This document shows, in pieces, positions 17,811 to 26,452 of a stretch of 64,000 bases of DNA. A program made the translations under genes and the position numbers. The notes under the pieces are model-generated. The model worked only from the letters and a program-made list of their open reading frames with translations, did not search any database and was not told where the DNA came from. Position 1 is the first letter of the stretch. Each line of letters starts with the position of its first letter. Location: the NCBI GenBank assembly GCA_023228045.1, contig JALOBY010000002.1:1-64000 (forward strand). Reading direction: 5' to 3'. The DNA is from Endomicrobiales bacterium (GTDB taxonomy: Bacteria > Elusimicrobiota > Endomicrobiia > Endomicrobiales > JALOBY01).

Positions 17811-18910
17811 AAATTGCAATCGTTCATGATTTTTTAAACCAATATGGCGGTGCCGAGCGTGTTGTAGAAGCTTTGCACGAAGTATATCCCGATGCACCAA
17901 TATATACTTCTATTTATGTACCAAGGAATCTTCCTGATATATTTAAAACAATGAATATCAAAACTTCATATATGCAAAAACTGCCTTTTTTAAAGCATTT
18001 TAAAAAGTATCTATTGTTATATCCGAGTGCATTTGAAACATTTGATTTAAGTCAATATGATGTTGTACTAAGCAGTTCAAGTGCCTTTGCTAAAGGAGTA
18101 AAAACCAGTAGTTCAACCTGTCATGTTTGCTACTGTTATACACCTATGCGTTTTGCATGGAATTATGGAAATTATATTGGGAAGGAAAATATAGGTAAAC
18201 TGGCAAAGAAATGCCTGCCATATTTTCTAAAATATCTAAAATCATGGGATGTTAAAACGAGTAGGAAAGTTGATTATTTTATAGCTATTTCGCGTGAAAT
18301 TCAAAAACGCATAAAAGCATGTTATTTGCGTGAATCTGATCTAATTTATCCTCCAGTAAATACTCGTGACTTTTCTGTGTCATCACATGTTGCTGATTAT
18401 TTTTTAGTAGTTTCTCGATTAAATGGATACAAACGGATTGATTTGGTTGTAAATGCCTTTAACCAGTTGAAATTGAAGTTGAAAATAATTGGCGATGGCC
18501 CTTGTAGAAATTCTTTAGAGCAGATAGCCGGGCATAATATTGAATTTCTAGGGAAAGTTGACGAGATATCTTTGCGGAATAACTATGCTCATTGTCGTGC
18601 AATTATATTCCCAGGTGAAGAAGATTTTGGAATTGTACCTCTTGAGGCTCAATCATCAGGGAGGCCGGTTATTGCATTTGCGGCTGGTGGTGCTCTTGAA
18701 ACGGTAATTGACGGCCGCACTGGTATATTCTTTAATACACAATCAGTTGAGTCACTGATTGATGCGATTAATAGATTTCTGAAATTGGAAAACACTTTTG
18801 ATAGTTCACAAATTAGAGCTAACGCTATTCAGTATGATAAAGAGATATTTAAAAAAGCAATTTTCAATTATGTTAATGTGAAATACGAAGAATTCAAGAA
18901 AAGGGCTTAG
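17807..18910 (+). CDS. Family 4 glycosyltransferase, WbaZ-like
   Basis: A 367-residue GT4 enzyme starting at GTG with [20 protein letters not shown], which is characteristic of the WbaZ/mannosyltransferase subgroup of O-antigen loci. CYCYTPMRFAWNYG (about residues 105-118) is another hallmark of that subgroup. The C-terminal domain contains YFLVVSRLNGYKRIDLVV and IIFPGEEDFGIVPLEAQSSG, with the E-x7-E type donor site. The GTGA overlap with the previous stop supports the GTG start. The presence of GDP-mannose genes just downstream makes mannose or a mannose-derived deoxysugar a plausible donor; this is inference. Confidence 0.9.
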   Translation: MKIAIVHDFLNQYGGAERVVEALHEVYPDAPIYTSIYVPRNLPDIFKTMNIKTSYMQKLPFLKHFKKYLLLYPSAFETFDLSQYDVVLSSSSAFAKGVKTSSSTCHVCYCYTPMRFAWNYGNYIGKENIGKLAKKCLPYFLKYLKSWDVKTSRKVDYFIAISREIQKRIKACYLRESDLIYPPVNTRDFSVSSHVADYFLVVSRLNGYKRIDLVVNAFNQLKLKLKIIGDGPCRNSLEQIAGHNIEFLGKVDEISLRNNYAHCRAIIFPGEEDFGIVPLEAQSSGRPVIAFAAGGALETVIDGRTGIFFNTQSVESLIDAINRFLKLENTFDSSQIRANAIQYDKEIFKKAIFNYVNVKYEEFKKRA

Positions 18911-19097
18911 CTTAGACAAAACATTTATGATTCAATATGTTATATATTTACTGATTATCTTAATACCCTTTCAAATGTAAGTGCATATAAGATTTGCAAA
19001 AATCAGGCAAATGCAGAATGAAGGGCTATACGGTCACTTTCATAATAATATAAAATGTTATACAATAAAATAGTTATTATTTAAGGTAAAATATATT
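18911..19097 (+). promoter_or_regulatory. 187-base gap with a TAAAAT -10-like element close to the cupin start
   Basis: No gene of normal length is seen here. A 17-codon hydrophobic reading frame begins at 18927 (MIQYVIYLLIILIPFQM), like the first helix of a membrane protein such as the polymerase at 15359, and may be a decayed remnant. GGTAAAAT at 19085-19092 lies only 5 bases before the cupin ATG at 19098, with no Shine-Dalgarno, which would fit a leaderless or near-leaderless transcript. This reading is tentative. Confidence 0.3.
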
Positions 19098-19472
19098 ATG
19101 ATAAAGTGTAAATTGCAGCGGCCTATAATTACAAAAAAACCATGGGGCAGTGAAGAATTATTTGCACATACAAGTCGTTATGCTGCAAAGATTCTTGTAA
19201 TAAACAAAGGGCACAGATTAAGCCTTCAATATCATCGCGTAAAAGATGAGACACTGCTGCTTTTAAGCGGGCAATTGCGACTCGTTATTAGCGATGGCAA
19301 AACATTAAAAGAATCAATAATCTCAAAAAATGTTGCATTTCATTTGCCGCCTAAAACAATTCATAGAATGGAAGCGTTAGAAAAGTGTATTTTAGTTGAG
19401 GTTTCAACCCCTCAGCTGAAGGATGTAGTGCGACTGCATGATGACTATAATCGGGAGAAAAAAAATGGCTAA
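19098..19472 (+). CDS. Cupin domain protein, type II phosphomannose isomerase-like
   Basis: A 124-residue single cupin. It has [11 protein letters not shown] near the start, then [15 protein letters not shown] with the H-x-H-type metal ligands and glutamate, and finally [18 protein letters not shown], the ending typical of the isomerase domain of bifunctional mannose-1-phosphate guanylyltransferase/mannose-6-phosphate isomerase proteins. It would convert fructose-6-phosphate and mannose-6-phosphate and so feed the GDP-mannose genes downstream (GDP-mannose dehydratase, guanylyltransferase-like, phosphomannomutase). It overlaps the dehydratase gene by 8 bases. The guanylyltransferase part of the bifunctional enzyme is absent and may be replaced by the gene at 20487. 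Confidence 0.8.
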   Translation: MIKCKLQRPIITKKPWGSEELFAHTSRYAAKILVINKGHRLSLQYHRVKDETLLLLSGQLRLVISDGKTLKESIISKNVAFHLPPKTIHRMEALEKCILVEVSTPQLKDVVRLHDDYNREKKNG

Positions 19473-20481
19473 GAAAGCTATGATCACGGGAATTAGGGGG
19501 CAGGATGGAGCCTACTTATCCAAATTATTATTAGAAAAGGGATATGAGGTTTTTGGAGTTGATAGAAGGAGTGGCGGGGCAACAAACTGGCGCATGAAAG
19601 AACTTGGAATTGAAAATGATGTCAAAATCCTGTATATGGATTTACTTGAGATGACAAATATTATGCAGGTAGTAAAGAAAATACAACCAGATGAGGTGTA
19701 TAATCTTGCGGCGCAAAGTTTTGTGCAGTCATCATTTGATCAGCCAATATTAACTTCAGACATTGATGCACTGGGAGTTTTGCGCATACTTGAGGCAATA
19801 AGAACACTAGCACCCTCTGCACGCTTTTATCAGGCATCTACAAGTGAAATGTTTGGCAAGGTTCAGGAAATACCACAAAAGGAAAGCACGCCGTTTTATC
19901 CACGGAGCCCCTATGGAGTTGCAAAATTGTATGGACATTGGATAACTATCAATTATCGGGAATCGTATGATATGTATGCATGTTCAGGAATTCTTTTCAA
20001 TCATGAATCGCCTTTACGCGGACAGGAATTTGTAACAAAAAAAATAACGCTTGGTATTGCTGCGATTTTAAATGGTTCACAAGAAAAGATTGTTCTTGGG
20101 AATATTGATTCAAAAAGAGATTGGGGATTTGCAAAAGAATATGTTGAAGCAATGTGGCTAATGCTACAGCAAGAAACGCCTGACGATTATGTAATTGCAA
20201 CTGGGGAAACACACACTGTCAGGGAGTTCTTGGAAATAGCATTTAAGTATGCAGATATTGACATTGAGTGGAAGGGTACTGGTGTAAAGGAAAAAGGAAT
20301 TAATAAGAAAACTGGCGATACGATAATAGAAATATCATCAGAATATTTCCGTCCGGCAGAAGTTGATATCCTCATTGGTGATTCCACAAAAGCACAGCAA
20401 AAACTTGGATGGAAACCAAAAACAAAGTTTTCAGAGTTGGTTAAGATGATGATAGAGCATGATTGTAGGGGTGTAAAATAG
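19465..20481 (+). CDS. gmd: GDP-mannose 4,6-dehydratase
   Basis: A 338-residue extended short-chain dehydrogenase that converts GDP-mannose to GDP-4-keto-6-deoxymannose. It has the NADP-binding [17 protein letters not shown] (residues 6-22), [14 protein letters not shown], the catalytic [11 protein letters not shown] segment and [15 protein letters not shown] with the YxxxK pair, followed by [17 protein letters not shown], all typical of GMD. I use the ATG at 19465 because GGGAGA precedes it and the family N-terminus fits; an upstream ATG at 19438 overlaps the cupin gene more. The 4-keto product needs a reductase or an epimerase/reductase such as Rmd or Fcl; none was recognised in this window. 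Confidence 0.92.
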   Translation: MAKKAMITGIRGQDGAYLSKLLLEKGYEVFGVDRRSGGATNWRMKELGIENDVKILYMDLLEMTNIMQVVKKIQPDEVYNLAAQSFVQSSFDQPILTSDIDALGVLRILEAIRTLAPSARFYQASTSEMFGKVQEIPQKESTPFYPRSPYGVAKLYGHWITINYRESYDMYACSGILFNHESPLRGQEFVTKKITLGIAAILNGSQEKIVLGNIDSKRDWGFAKEYVEAMWLMLQQETPDDYVIATGETHTVREFLEIAFKYADIDIEWKGTGVKEKGINKKTGDTIIEISSEYFRPAEVDILIGDSTKAQQKLGWKPKTKFSELVKMMIEHDCRGVK

Positions 20482-20486
20482 CTAAC

Positions 20487-21542
20487 ATGAAAGCACTTAT
20501 TCTTATTGGTGGAATTGGAACACGGCTTCGGCCATTAACCTGCTCAACCCCGAAACCGCTATTACCTATTGTCAATAAACCATTTCTTGAGTATCAATTT
20601 GAGCTGCTGAAAAAACACGGTATCACTGATATTATTTTGTGTATATCATATCTTTCTAATGCATTTGAAGAATATTTTGGTACGGGGAAGAAATGGGGAG
20701 TTAAAATCCAGTATGTACATGAAAAAGAACCTCTCGGAACAGGAGGCGCAATTCGTAATGCAAATCACATAGTTGACGATAATTTGTTGGTCTTAAATGG
20801 CGACATATTGACGGATATTGATCTCAAAGAATTCATGCATTACCATCTTGCAAATAAGGCCTGTGTTACAATAGCTCTTGCCAGAGTAAAGGATCCAACC
20901 GCATTTGGCTTGATTGAATTAAATAAATTTGGAAAGATTAATCGTTTTCTTGAAAAACCTTCGTGGGATGAAGTAACTTGTAACACCATCAATGCAGGTA
21001 TCTATATGTTGTCAAAAGAAGCAATCAATCAAATACCTGAAGGGATCAACTATTCAGTGGAAAGAGGATTGTTCCCGACATTGCTTGCAAAGAATAAACG
21101 CGTATTCGGATATTCCAAAGCATATTATTGGATGGATATTGGCGCAATAGATAAATATTTGCAGGCACATGCCGATGTAATGACACACATAATCAAGGTG
21201 CCTATTAACGAAAAGCAACAATCCGCAAAATTCTATATTGGAAATAAATGCAAAACTGGTGAACATATTCAAATTGATGGTATATTGGTTTGCGGATCAA
21301 ATTCAAAAATTGATGACGCGACAACATTTGTTGGAAATGTGTGTTTAGGTAATAATGTTTCGGTTGGCAAAGGAACATATATTCGGGATTCTGTAATTCT
21401 TGATAATACACGAATTGCCGAAGGTGTGAGGATTGAGCAATCTGTTATTGGAAAAAATTGTCTCGTCGAAGCCAATTCAATAGTGAGTTCTGGTACAGTA
21501 CTGGGTGATAGAACAACTGTTAGAAAATATTCCCGCCTATAA
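20487..21542 (+). CDS. Sugar nucleotidyltransferase with left-handed beta-helix, mannose-1-phosphate guanylyltransferase-like
   Basis: A 351-residue protein. The N-terminal nucleotidyltransferase domain begins MKALILIGGIGTRLRPLT, with PKPLLPIVNKPFLEYQ next and the LNGDILTDID metal-binding motif near residue 108. The C-terminal part (about 250-351) has hexapeptide-type repeats such as VCLGNNVSVGKGTYI and SVIGKNCLVEANSIV. This layout matches GDP-mannose pyrophosphorylases. With the neighbouring gmd and phosphomannomutase genes it probably makes GDP-mannose from mannose-1-phosphate. A glucose-1-phosphate activity cannot be excluded by sequence alone. It starts 5 bases after gmd. Confidence 0.82.
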   Translation: MKALILIGGIGTRLRPLTCSTPKPLLPIVNKPFLEYQFELLKKHGITDIILCISYLSNAFEEYFGTGKKWGVKIQYVHEKEPLGTGGAIRNANHIVDDNLLVLNGDILTDIDLKEFMHYHLANKACVTIALARVKDPTAFGLIELNKFGKINRFLEKPSWDEVTCNTINAGIYMLSKEAINQIPEGINYSVERGLFPTLLAKNKRVFGYSKAYYWMDIGAIDKYLQAHADVMTHIIKVPINEKQQSAKFYIGNKCKTGEHIQIDGILVCGSNSKIDDATTFVGNVCLGNNVSVGKGTYIRDSVILDNTRIAEGVRIEQSVIGKNCLVEANSIVSSGTVLGDRTTVRKYSRL

Positions 21543-21576
21543 ACTTTATGTGCTTTAGCATCACACTAAATTACCT

Positions 21577-23184
21577 ATGAACACTATTCAAAATAAATCA
21601 ATTAATGCTATTCGTTTTGGAACTGATGGTTGGCGCGCGATAATTGCCGACCAGTTCACTTTTAATAATGTGCGTCGCGTAGCAAGTGCTATTGCGCAAT
21701 ATGCCTATTCAAAAATTAAACCCGAACTTTGCAATAGGTTTGAGAACCGAGACGAAAGAGACGGAGGCAGTTTTGACGCAAAAACCGCAGATAATGGTTA
21801 TTCCATTGGCAAGGATTTTGCGGAAAAAAATGTCCCGTATCTTTTGACGAATTCCGAATCCTATTGCAAAATTCGGGTTAAATCTCCTTTGATAGTTGTC
21901 GGTTATGACACTCGATTTCTTTCTGCAGATTTTGCTCGTGTTGTAGCTGAGGTGCTTTCAGCGGAAGGATGTACGGTAATTTTAAGCAACTCTGTTCTGT
22001 CAACCCCAGCCCTCTCTTCGGCAGTTGTATCAAAGGGTGCATTCGGGGGTGTTATGATCTCGGCAAGTCATAATCCGGCCTCATTTAACGGAATAAAATT
22101 CAAAACGGCACAAGGATGCTCAGCCCCTGAATCGGTCACAGACATCTTTGAAAAAAACTTGTCTTCTGATATTAAAACACGGGTTAATCCTCAGCAAAAT
22201 TCCAAAACAACGTATACCATGGCTAATCTTACTAAACCATATCTTAAGCGACTAACATCAATGGTTGATCTTTCTCTCATTAAAAAGACACCAATGACAA
22301 TTGTTGTTGATCCTTTATATGGAGCTGGTATCGGATATATGCAATCGCTCCTTGGAAGTTCTAAAATCAACATCATTGAAATACACGGTAATGCGGATCC
22401 TTTATTTGGAGGTATTCATCCGGAGCCGATAGAACATAATCTTGGCGACCTCAAATTGGCAGTAAAACAATCCGCCGCCGCTGCCGGCCTTTCAACGGAC
22501 GGTGATGCCGATCGCATAGGCGTTGTTGATGATAAAGGCAACTATCTGACACCTCATCAGATATTTCCGCTTATTTTATATTATTTGACGAAATATAAGG
22601 GGTTAAAAGGTAAGGTTGTCCAGGCATTATCACTTGGATATTTAAGCAAACGCATAGCAGCGGCTTATTCCTTACCATTTGAAGAAGTGCCTATTGGATT
22701 TAAATATATAGCCGATCGTATCATGAACGAAGAAGTGCTCATTGGTGGCGAAGAGAGTGGCGGCTATGGCTATGGGAACTACATTCCCGAGAGGGATGGT
22801 ATTCTAAACTCACTGGTAATTTTGGAAATGTTGTCGACTACAAAGAAATCGTTGTCGGCGCTTATTGATGAAATGCAAAAAGTATATGGGACATCATGTT
22901 ATATGCGTACTGATTTTGTTAATCCAGGCATTAAAAAGGAAACACTTGTTTCAAGTATAAGGGAATGTGCTCCAAAAACAATTTCTGGCTTTAAAGTGTC
23001 TGAAATAAAAGATTTTGATGGAGTTGAATTTGTGCTTGAGAACGACTCTTGGATACTATTTCGGCCATCGGGCACTGAGCCGGTCATACGAGTATACGCA
23101 GAATCAGACAATTCATCGTCAACTAAGGCAATGATCAAATGGGGAAATCAGCTTATCAAATCATTAATAAACAAAGCGTCCTGA
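21577..23184 (+). CDS. Phosphomannomutase/phosphoglucomutase
   Basis: A 535-residue alpha-D-phosphohexomutase with all four domain signatures. FGTDGWRAIIADQF lies at the N-terminus. The phosphoserine loop is MISASHNPASFNGIKFK (about residues 160-176), the metal-binding loop is STDGDADRIGV (about 307-317), the sugar-specificity loop is GGEESGGYGYGNYIPERDG, and the phosphate-binding loop is FRPSGTEPVIRVYAE. It interconverts hexose-6- and hexose-1-phosphates and, next to gmd, most likely makes mannose-1-phosphate. It has an insertion of about 50 residues (about 45-95) between the first strand region and IVVGYDTRFLSADFA, so it is longer than the usual 450-470 residues. Confidence 0.92.
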   Translation: MNTIQNKSINAIRFGTDGWRAIIADQFTFNNVRRVASAIAQYAYSKIKPELCNRFENRDERDGGSFDAKTADNGYSIGKDFAEKNVPYLLTNSESYCKIRVKSPLIVVGYDTRFLSADFARVVAEVLSAEGCTVILSNSVLSTPALSSAVVSKGAFGGVMISASHNPASFNGIKFKTAQGCSAPESVTDIFEKNLSSDIKTRVNPQQNSKTTYTMANLTKPYLKRLTSMVDLSLIKKTPMTIVVDPLYGAGIGYMQSLLGSSKINIIEIHGNADPLFGGIHPEPIEHNLGDLKLAVKQSAAAAGLSTDGDADRIGVVDDKGNYLTPHQIFPLILYYLTKYKGLKGKVVQALSLGYLSKRIAAAYSLPFEEVPIGFKYIADRIMNEEVLIGGEESGGYGYGNYIPERDGILNSLVILEMLSTTKKSLSALIDEMQKVYGTSCYMRTDFVNPGIKKETLVSSIRECAPKTISGFKVSEIKDFDGVEFVLENDSWILFRPSGTEPVIRVYAESDNSSSTKAMIKWGNQLIKSLINKAS

Positions 23185-23303
23185 GTTTTGTATAAATCCT
23201 TATCGGTCATTATTTAATGGGAAGCACTACAAATCTTACAAGAAAATTGTATGAAATTATGGATTCCCGATAGGGACATTCTAGGATGACAACTAAAAAA
23301 AAG

Positions 23304-23386
23304 CGTCATTGCGAGGAAGTAGTAGCGACGAAGCAATCTAATAGTTAAGACGAGATTGCTTCACCCTTTCGGGATTCGCAATGACG
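23304..23386. repeat. Palindromic intergenic element, CATTGCGAG type
   Basis: The outer arms CGTCATTGCGA (23304-23314) and TCGCAATGACG (23376-23386) are perfect reverse complements, and inside them AGCAATCT pairs with AGATTGCT. The element can form a long hairpin of about 83 bases in the 288-base gap between the phosphomannomutase and chain-length genes. Intergenic palindromes with the same outer motif are found in multiple copies in many bacterial genomes. No protein is encoded, and the rest of the gap shows nothing clear except a second degenerate stretch with GGATTCCCG near 23261. Confidence 0.8.
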
Positions 23387-23472
23387 ACAAAAACACAACT
23401 CTATTTGTTATTCTCGGTGAAAATTGATTTATGCTAAATCATTTTGTAAAATAGACGAAAATAGGGGGAAGC

Positions 23473-24141
23473 ATGGAAGACATGGAAATATCACTTAATG
23501 ACATCTTGAAGGTACTAAAAAAGCATTGGAAATTGATTATATTGCCAACGATAGTTGTTGGGTTGTTGGCACACATATATGCGCATAACCTGCCGAAAGA
23601 ATACGAATCATCAGCATTAATAAAGATAGGGTATATTGGTCAGGATCAGTTGGATTCGGTCGGCAGTATAACTGCAATCATGAGTTCTGAACAACTGCGA
23701 AAACAAGTAGCTATCGAGGCTGGGCATGTGAATGATCTTAACTACATACAAGCACTTACAGGCATGGTACAATATTCTGACGAATCTGGAATGCTTAAGA
23801 TTACAGCAAAGACGCAAAATCCAGTCACAGCAAAACAGTTAGCGGACATTGTTGCAAAAATAGTAATTGAGAGGCACAAAATAGGCTTTGACAATGGAAA
23901 GATTGAACTTAATCAGATGGTTAATTTTGTTAAGGAAAACATTAGACCTATTCCATTAAGTAGTGGTATTAGAGAATTCCGACTTGTCCCATCTGAATTA
24001 GTAATCACTGCAAGTGTTCCCAATCATGCAAAAGAGTCAAAGATGCCAATCGTTCGTGTCAGTGTTTTGATTTCATTCTTACTGTTAAGCATGCTTGCGT
24101 TGTTCAAAGGAAAAGATATCATATCAAAGAAAAGTTGTTAA
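23473..24141 (+). CDS. Wzz-type polysaccharide chain-length determinant protein
   Basis: A 222-residue inner-membrane protein with the short N-terminal cytoplasmic segment ISLNDILKVLKKHWKLI, a first membrane helix (about residues 22-37), a periplasmic domain, and a second helix near the C-terminus (about 197-214) followed by a short positively charged tail. This two-helix layout, with the KEYESSALIKIG segment after the first helix, matches the Wzz/LPS chain-length family. It is shorter than typical Wzz proteins (about 300-370 residues) and has no attached tyrosine kinase domain. It would control the number of repeat units added by the polymerase at 15359. AGGGGGAA precedes the ATG. Confidence 0.85.
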   Translation: MEDMEISLNDILKVLKKHWKLIILPTIVVGLLAHIYAHNLPKEYESSALIKIGYIGQDQLDSVGSITAIMSSEQLRKQVAIEAGHVNDLNYIQALTGMVQYSDESGMLKITAKTQNPVTAKQLADIVAKIVIERHKIGFDNGKIELNQMVNFVKENIRPIPLSSGIREFRLVPSELVITASVPNHAKESKMPIVRVSVLISFLLLSMLALFKGKDIISKKSC

Positions 24142-24217
24142 ATTATAAATAAAAAGTAAACTAATTAATTTTCTATTTACATTATTGCTACAACACAAAA
24201 ATTCAAAGGAGATTTAA

Positions 24218-25279
24218 GTGTCAAAAGATGAAAAAAACAAAGCATTAGATTTAGCACTTGCACAAATAGAAAAAGATTTTGGTAAAGAAGCGATAATGCG
24301 CCTTGGTGAAAAGAAACCCAAAACAAATGTTGATGTAATACCAACCGGTGCTTTGCCATTAGACATAGCAATAGGAATTGGCGGTATACCCCGCGGAAGA
24401 GTTATTGAAATTTATGGTCCGGAATCATCTGGTAAATCCACACTGGCACTTTGCATAGTTGCCCAAGACCAAAAACAAGGTGGCATAGCGGCATATATTG
24501 ACGCAGAACACGCAATGGACCCAGAATACGCAAAAAAACTTGGGGTAGATGTTGACAACCTTTTAATCTCTCAGCCAGACTCTGGTGAACAAGGTTTAGA
24601 AATTGCCGACAAACTTATCCGTTCCGGTGCTGTAGATGTAATAATTATTGATTCCGTGGCAGCACTTGTACCCAGGGCAGAAATAGAAGGCGATATGGGT
24701 GATGCAGTAATGGGGTTACAAGCTCGTTTAATGAGCCAAGCATTAAGGAAGCTTACTGGAACAATAGCAAAGTCAAATACTTCACTAATTTTCATAAATC
24801 AATTAAGGCAAAAAATTGGCGTAATGTGGGGGAACCCTGAAACAACACCGGGTGGGCTTGCGCTTAAATTTTACTCCTCAGTTCGCCTTGATATACGAAA
24901 AATTGAATCTGTTAAAAAAGGCGAAGAATTCCTTGGAAACAGAGTGCGTGTGAAAGTTGTTAAAAACAAAGTTGCATCGCCGTTTAAACATGCAGAATTT
25001 GACATAATTTTTGGCGAAGGAATTGATAGAGCAGGTTATTTAATAGATATGGGTGTCACTGAAGGGCTTATTGAAAAAGCCGGAACATTTTTCTCTTATG
25101 ATGGCGATAAAATTGGTCAAGGCAGAGATAATTCCAAAACATATTTAAAAGAACATCCTGAAGTTGCGGACAAAATTGAAAATACAATTCGCGAGAAATA
25201 CTTTGGCGTTAAAACAGAAACAAAAAATGAAAATACCCATAATCCTCAGCCAAAGCAAGTTAAAAGTTCAAAAAAATAA
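24218..25279 (+). CDS. recA: Recombinase RecA
   Basis: A 353-residue RecA, the same length as the Escherichia coli protein. It binds single-stranded DNA, catalyses strand exchange in recombinational repair and stimulates LexA-type self-cleavage. The Walker A motif is GPESSGKST (residues 67-75), followed by [31 protein letters not shown] (Walker B), the L2-type region [21 protein letters not shown], and a charged C-terminal tail. It starts at GTG with a strong AAAGGAG upstream. It stands alone, with a terminator immediately downstream, and interrupts the glycan genes. No clear LexA-type operator was seen in the 76 bases upstream. Confidence 0.98.
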   Translation: MSKDEKNKALDLALAQIEKDFGKEAIMRLGEKKPKTNVDVIPTGALPLDIAIGIGGIPRGRVIEIYGPESSGKSTLALCIVAQDQKQGGIAAYIDAEHAMDPEYAKKLGVDVDNLLISQPDSGEQGLEIADKLIRSGAVDVIIIDSVAALVPRAEIEGDMGDAVMGLQARLMSQALRKLTGTIAKSNTSLIFINQLRQKIGVMWGNPETTPGGLALKFYSSVRLDIRKIESVKKGEEFLGNRVRVKVVKNKVASPFKHAEFDIIFGEGIDRAGYLIDMGVTEGLIEKAGTFFSYDGDKIGQGRDNSKTYLKEHPEVADKIENTIREKYFGVKTETKNENTHNPQPKQVKSSKK

Positions 25280-25295
25280 CAACTAAACACATACA

Positions 25296-25340
25296 AAACG
25301 GCATTAAACAAACTTCAAAGTTTTTAATGCCGTTTATTTT
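25296..25340 (+). terminator. Rho-independent terminator after recA
   Basis: AAACGGCATTAAA (25296-25308) is the exact reverse complement of TTTAATGCCGTTT (25323-25335), giving a 13-base-pair stem with a 14-base loop, followed by ATTTT. It lies 17 bases after the recA stop and just before the next gene's ATG at 25346, so recA transcription probably ends here. Confidence 0.85.
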
Positions 25341-25345
25341 AAAAA

Positions 25346-26452
25346 ATGAAAATTGCATACTTTGTATTAGATATCTCATTTCTTGGAGGCATTGAACGCT
25401 ACACACGAGAGCTGGCTGCATATGTAGCTAATATGGGGCATGAAGTACATATCTACTCATCTACAGAGTGCAACATACCATCAGTTACATCTCATAAAAT
25501 TAAAGTTTACAGTTTTTTACCTCGGTGGCTTAAAATATTGCAATTTCAGATTACCCTCAATAATAAATTTAAAGATAGTTATGACATTATTCACAATCAA
25601 GACACATATACTAAATATGACACAGTAGTAACTGCTCATAGTTGCCATGCGCAATGGGTTAGACAATGTAAAAAAGAATCAATTAAACAATGGCATATTA
25701 AAACACTCTATCCTTTGCATTGGGTATTGCTCTATAATGAAAAACGAAGATTTACTAAATCAAAAAGAATTACAGCGGTGTCTCAGAAAGTTAAAGATAA
25801 AGTTTGTAATATTTATAATGTAAGTCCAGATAAAATTGATGTTATTTACCCAGGGATTTCATTAAAAAACACTCAATTAAAAAGCAAAGAATATTTAAGG
25901 GAAGAACTAAACATCCCTGCAAATGCCTTTATACTTTTGTTTGTTGCCAATGAATTTAAACGAAAAGGACTGTCGGTTATTTTAAAAGCTCTTGAATTTG
26001 CAAATAACAAAGATATTTTTCTTTTAATTGCAGGTTCTGGGAAAATTAAGAACTACCTGAATTTAACATCCTTTGACATTAAAAAAGTTAAATTCTTAGG
26101 AAAGGTTAAAGATGTAAGTAAGCTCTACGCAGCATCAGACCTATTGGTATTGCCAACAAAACATGAGGCCTTTGGTATGGTTGCAGCGGAAGCGATGAAT
26201 GAATCTTTGGCAGTTTTAGTTTCAAAACTCGCTGGTGTAGCAGAAATAATAAAAGATGAAAACTGTCTGCTTTACACCCCAGGTGATTATAAGGAACTCT
26301 TAAGAAAAATCAATTTTTTTGCATCTAACAAAAATCTTGCTTATGAGTGTGGGCAAAAATTAAAAACAGAAGTCAAAAAATATTCATGGGAATATGTTGC
26401 AAATAAAACTATTTTATCCTACCACAAGATAGCTAACAATGCCAAACAATAA
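25346..26452 (+). CDS. Family 4 glycosyltransferase
   Basis: A 368-residue GT-B enzyme. It opens with MKIAYFVLDISFLGGIERYT, the usual first strand and G-G-x-E/A-R loop. The C-terminal domain has LLFVANEFKRKGLSVIL (about residues 193-209) and the donor-site region VLPTKHEAFGMVAAEAMNE with the E-x-F-G-x-x-x-x-E-A pattern. It starts 6 bases after the recA terminator and has no evident Shine-Dalgarno, and it overlaps the flippase gene by 14 bases. The sugar transferred is unknown. Confidence 0.9.
   Translation: MKIAYFVLDISFLGGIERYTRELAAYVANMGHEVHIYSSTECNIPSVTSHKIKVYSFLPRWLKILQFQITLNNKFKDSYDIIHNQDTYTKYDTVVTAHSCHAQWVRQCKKESIKQWHIKTLYPLHWVLLYNEKRRFTKSKRITAVSQKVKDKVCNIYNVSPDKIDVIYPGISLKNTQLKSKEYLREELNIPANAFILLFVANEFKRKGLSVILKALEFANNKDIFLLIAGSGKIKNYLNLTSFDIKKVKFLGKVKDVSKLYAASDLLVLPTKHEAFGMVAAEAMNESLAVLVSKLAGVAEIIKDENCLLYTPGDYKELLRKINFFASNKNLAYECGQKLKTEVKKYSWEYVANKTILSYHKIANNAKQ

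Noticed and set aside
18911..19097. A small gene at 18927-18980
   Set aside because: Only 17 codons long; hydrophobic peptides this short arise by chance in AT-rich DNA. It may be a remnant, but no gene is supported.
23281..23400. A CRISPR array around the palindromic element
   Set aside because: There is one palindrome pair only, with no regularly spaced direct repeats.
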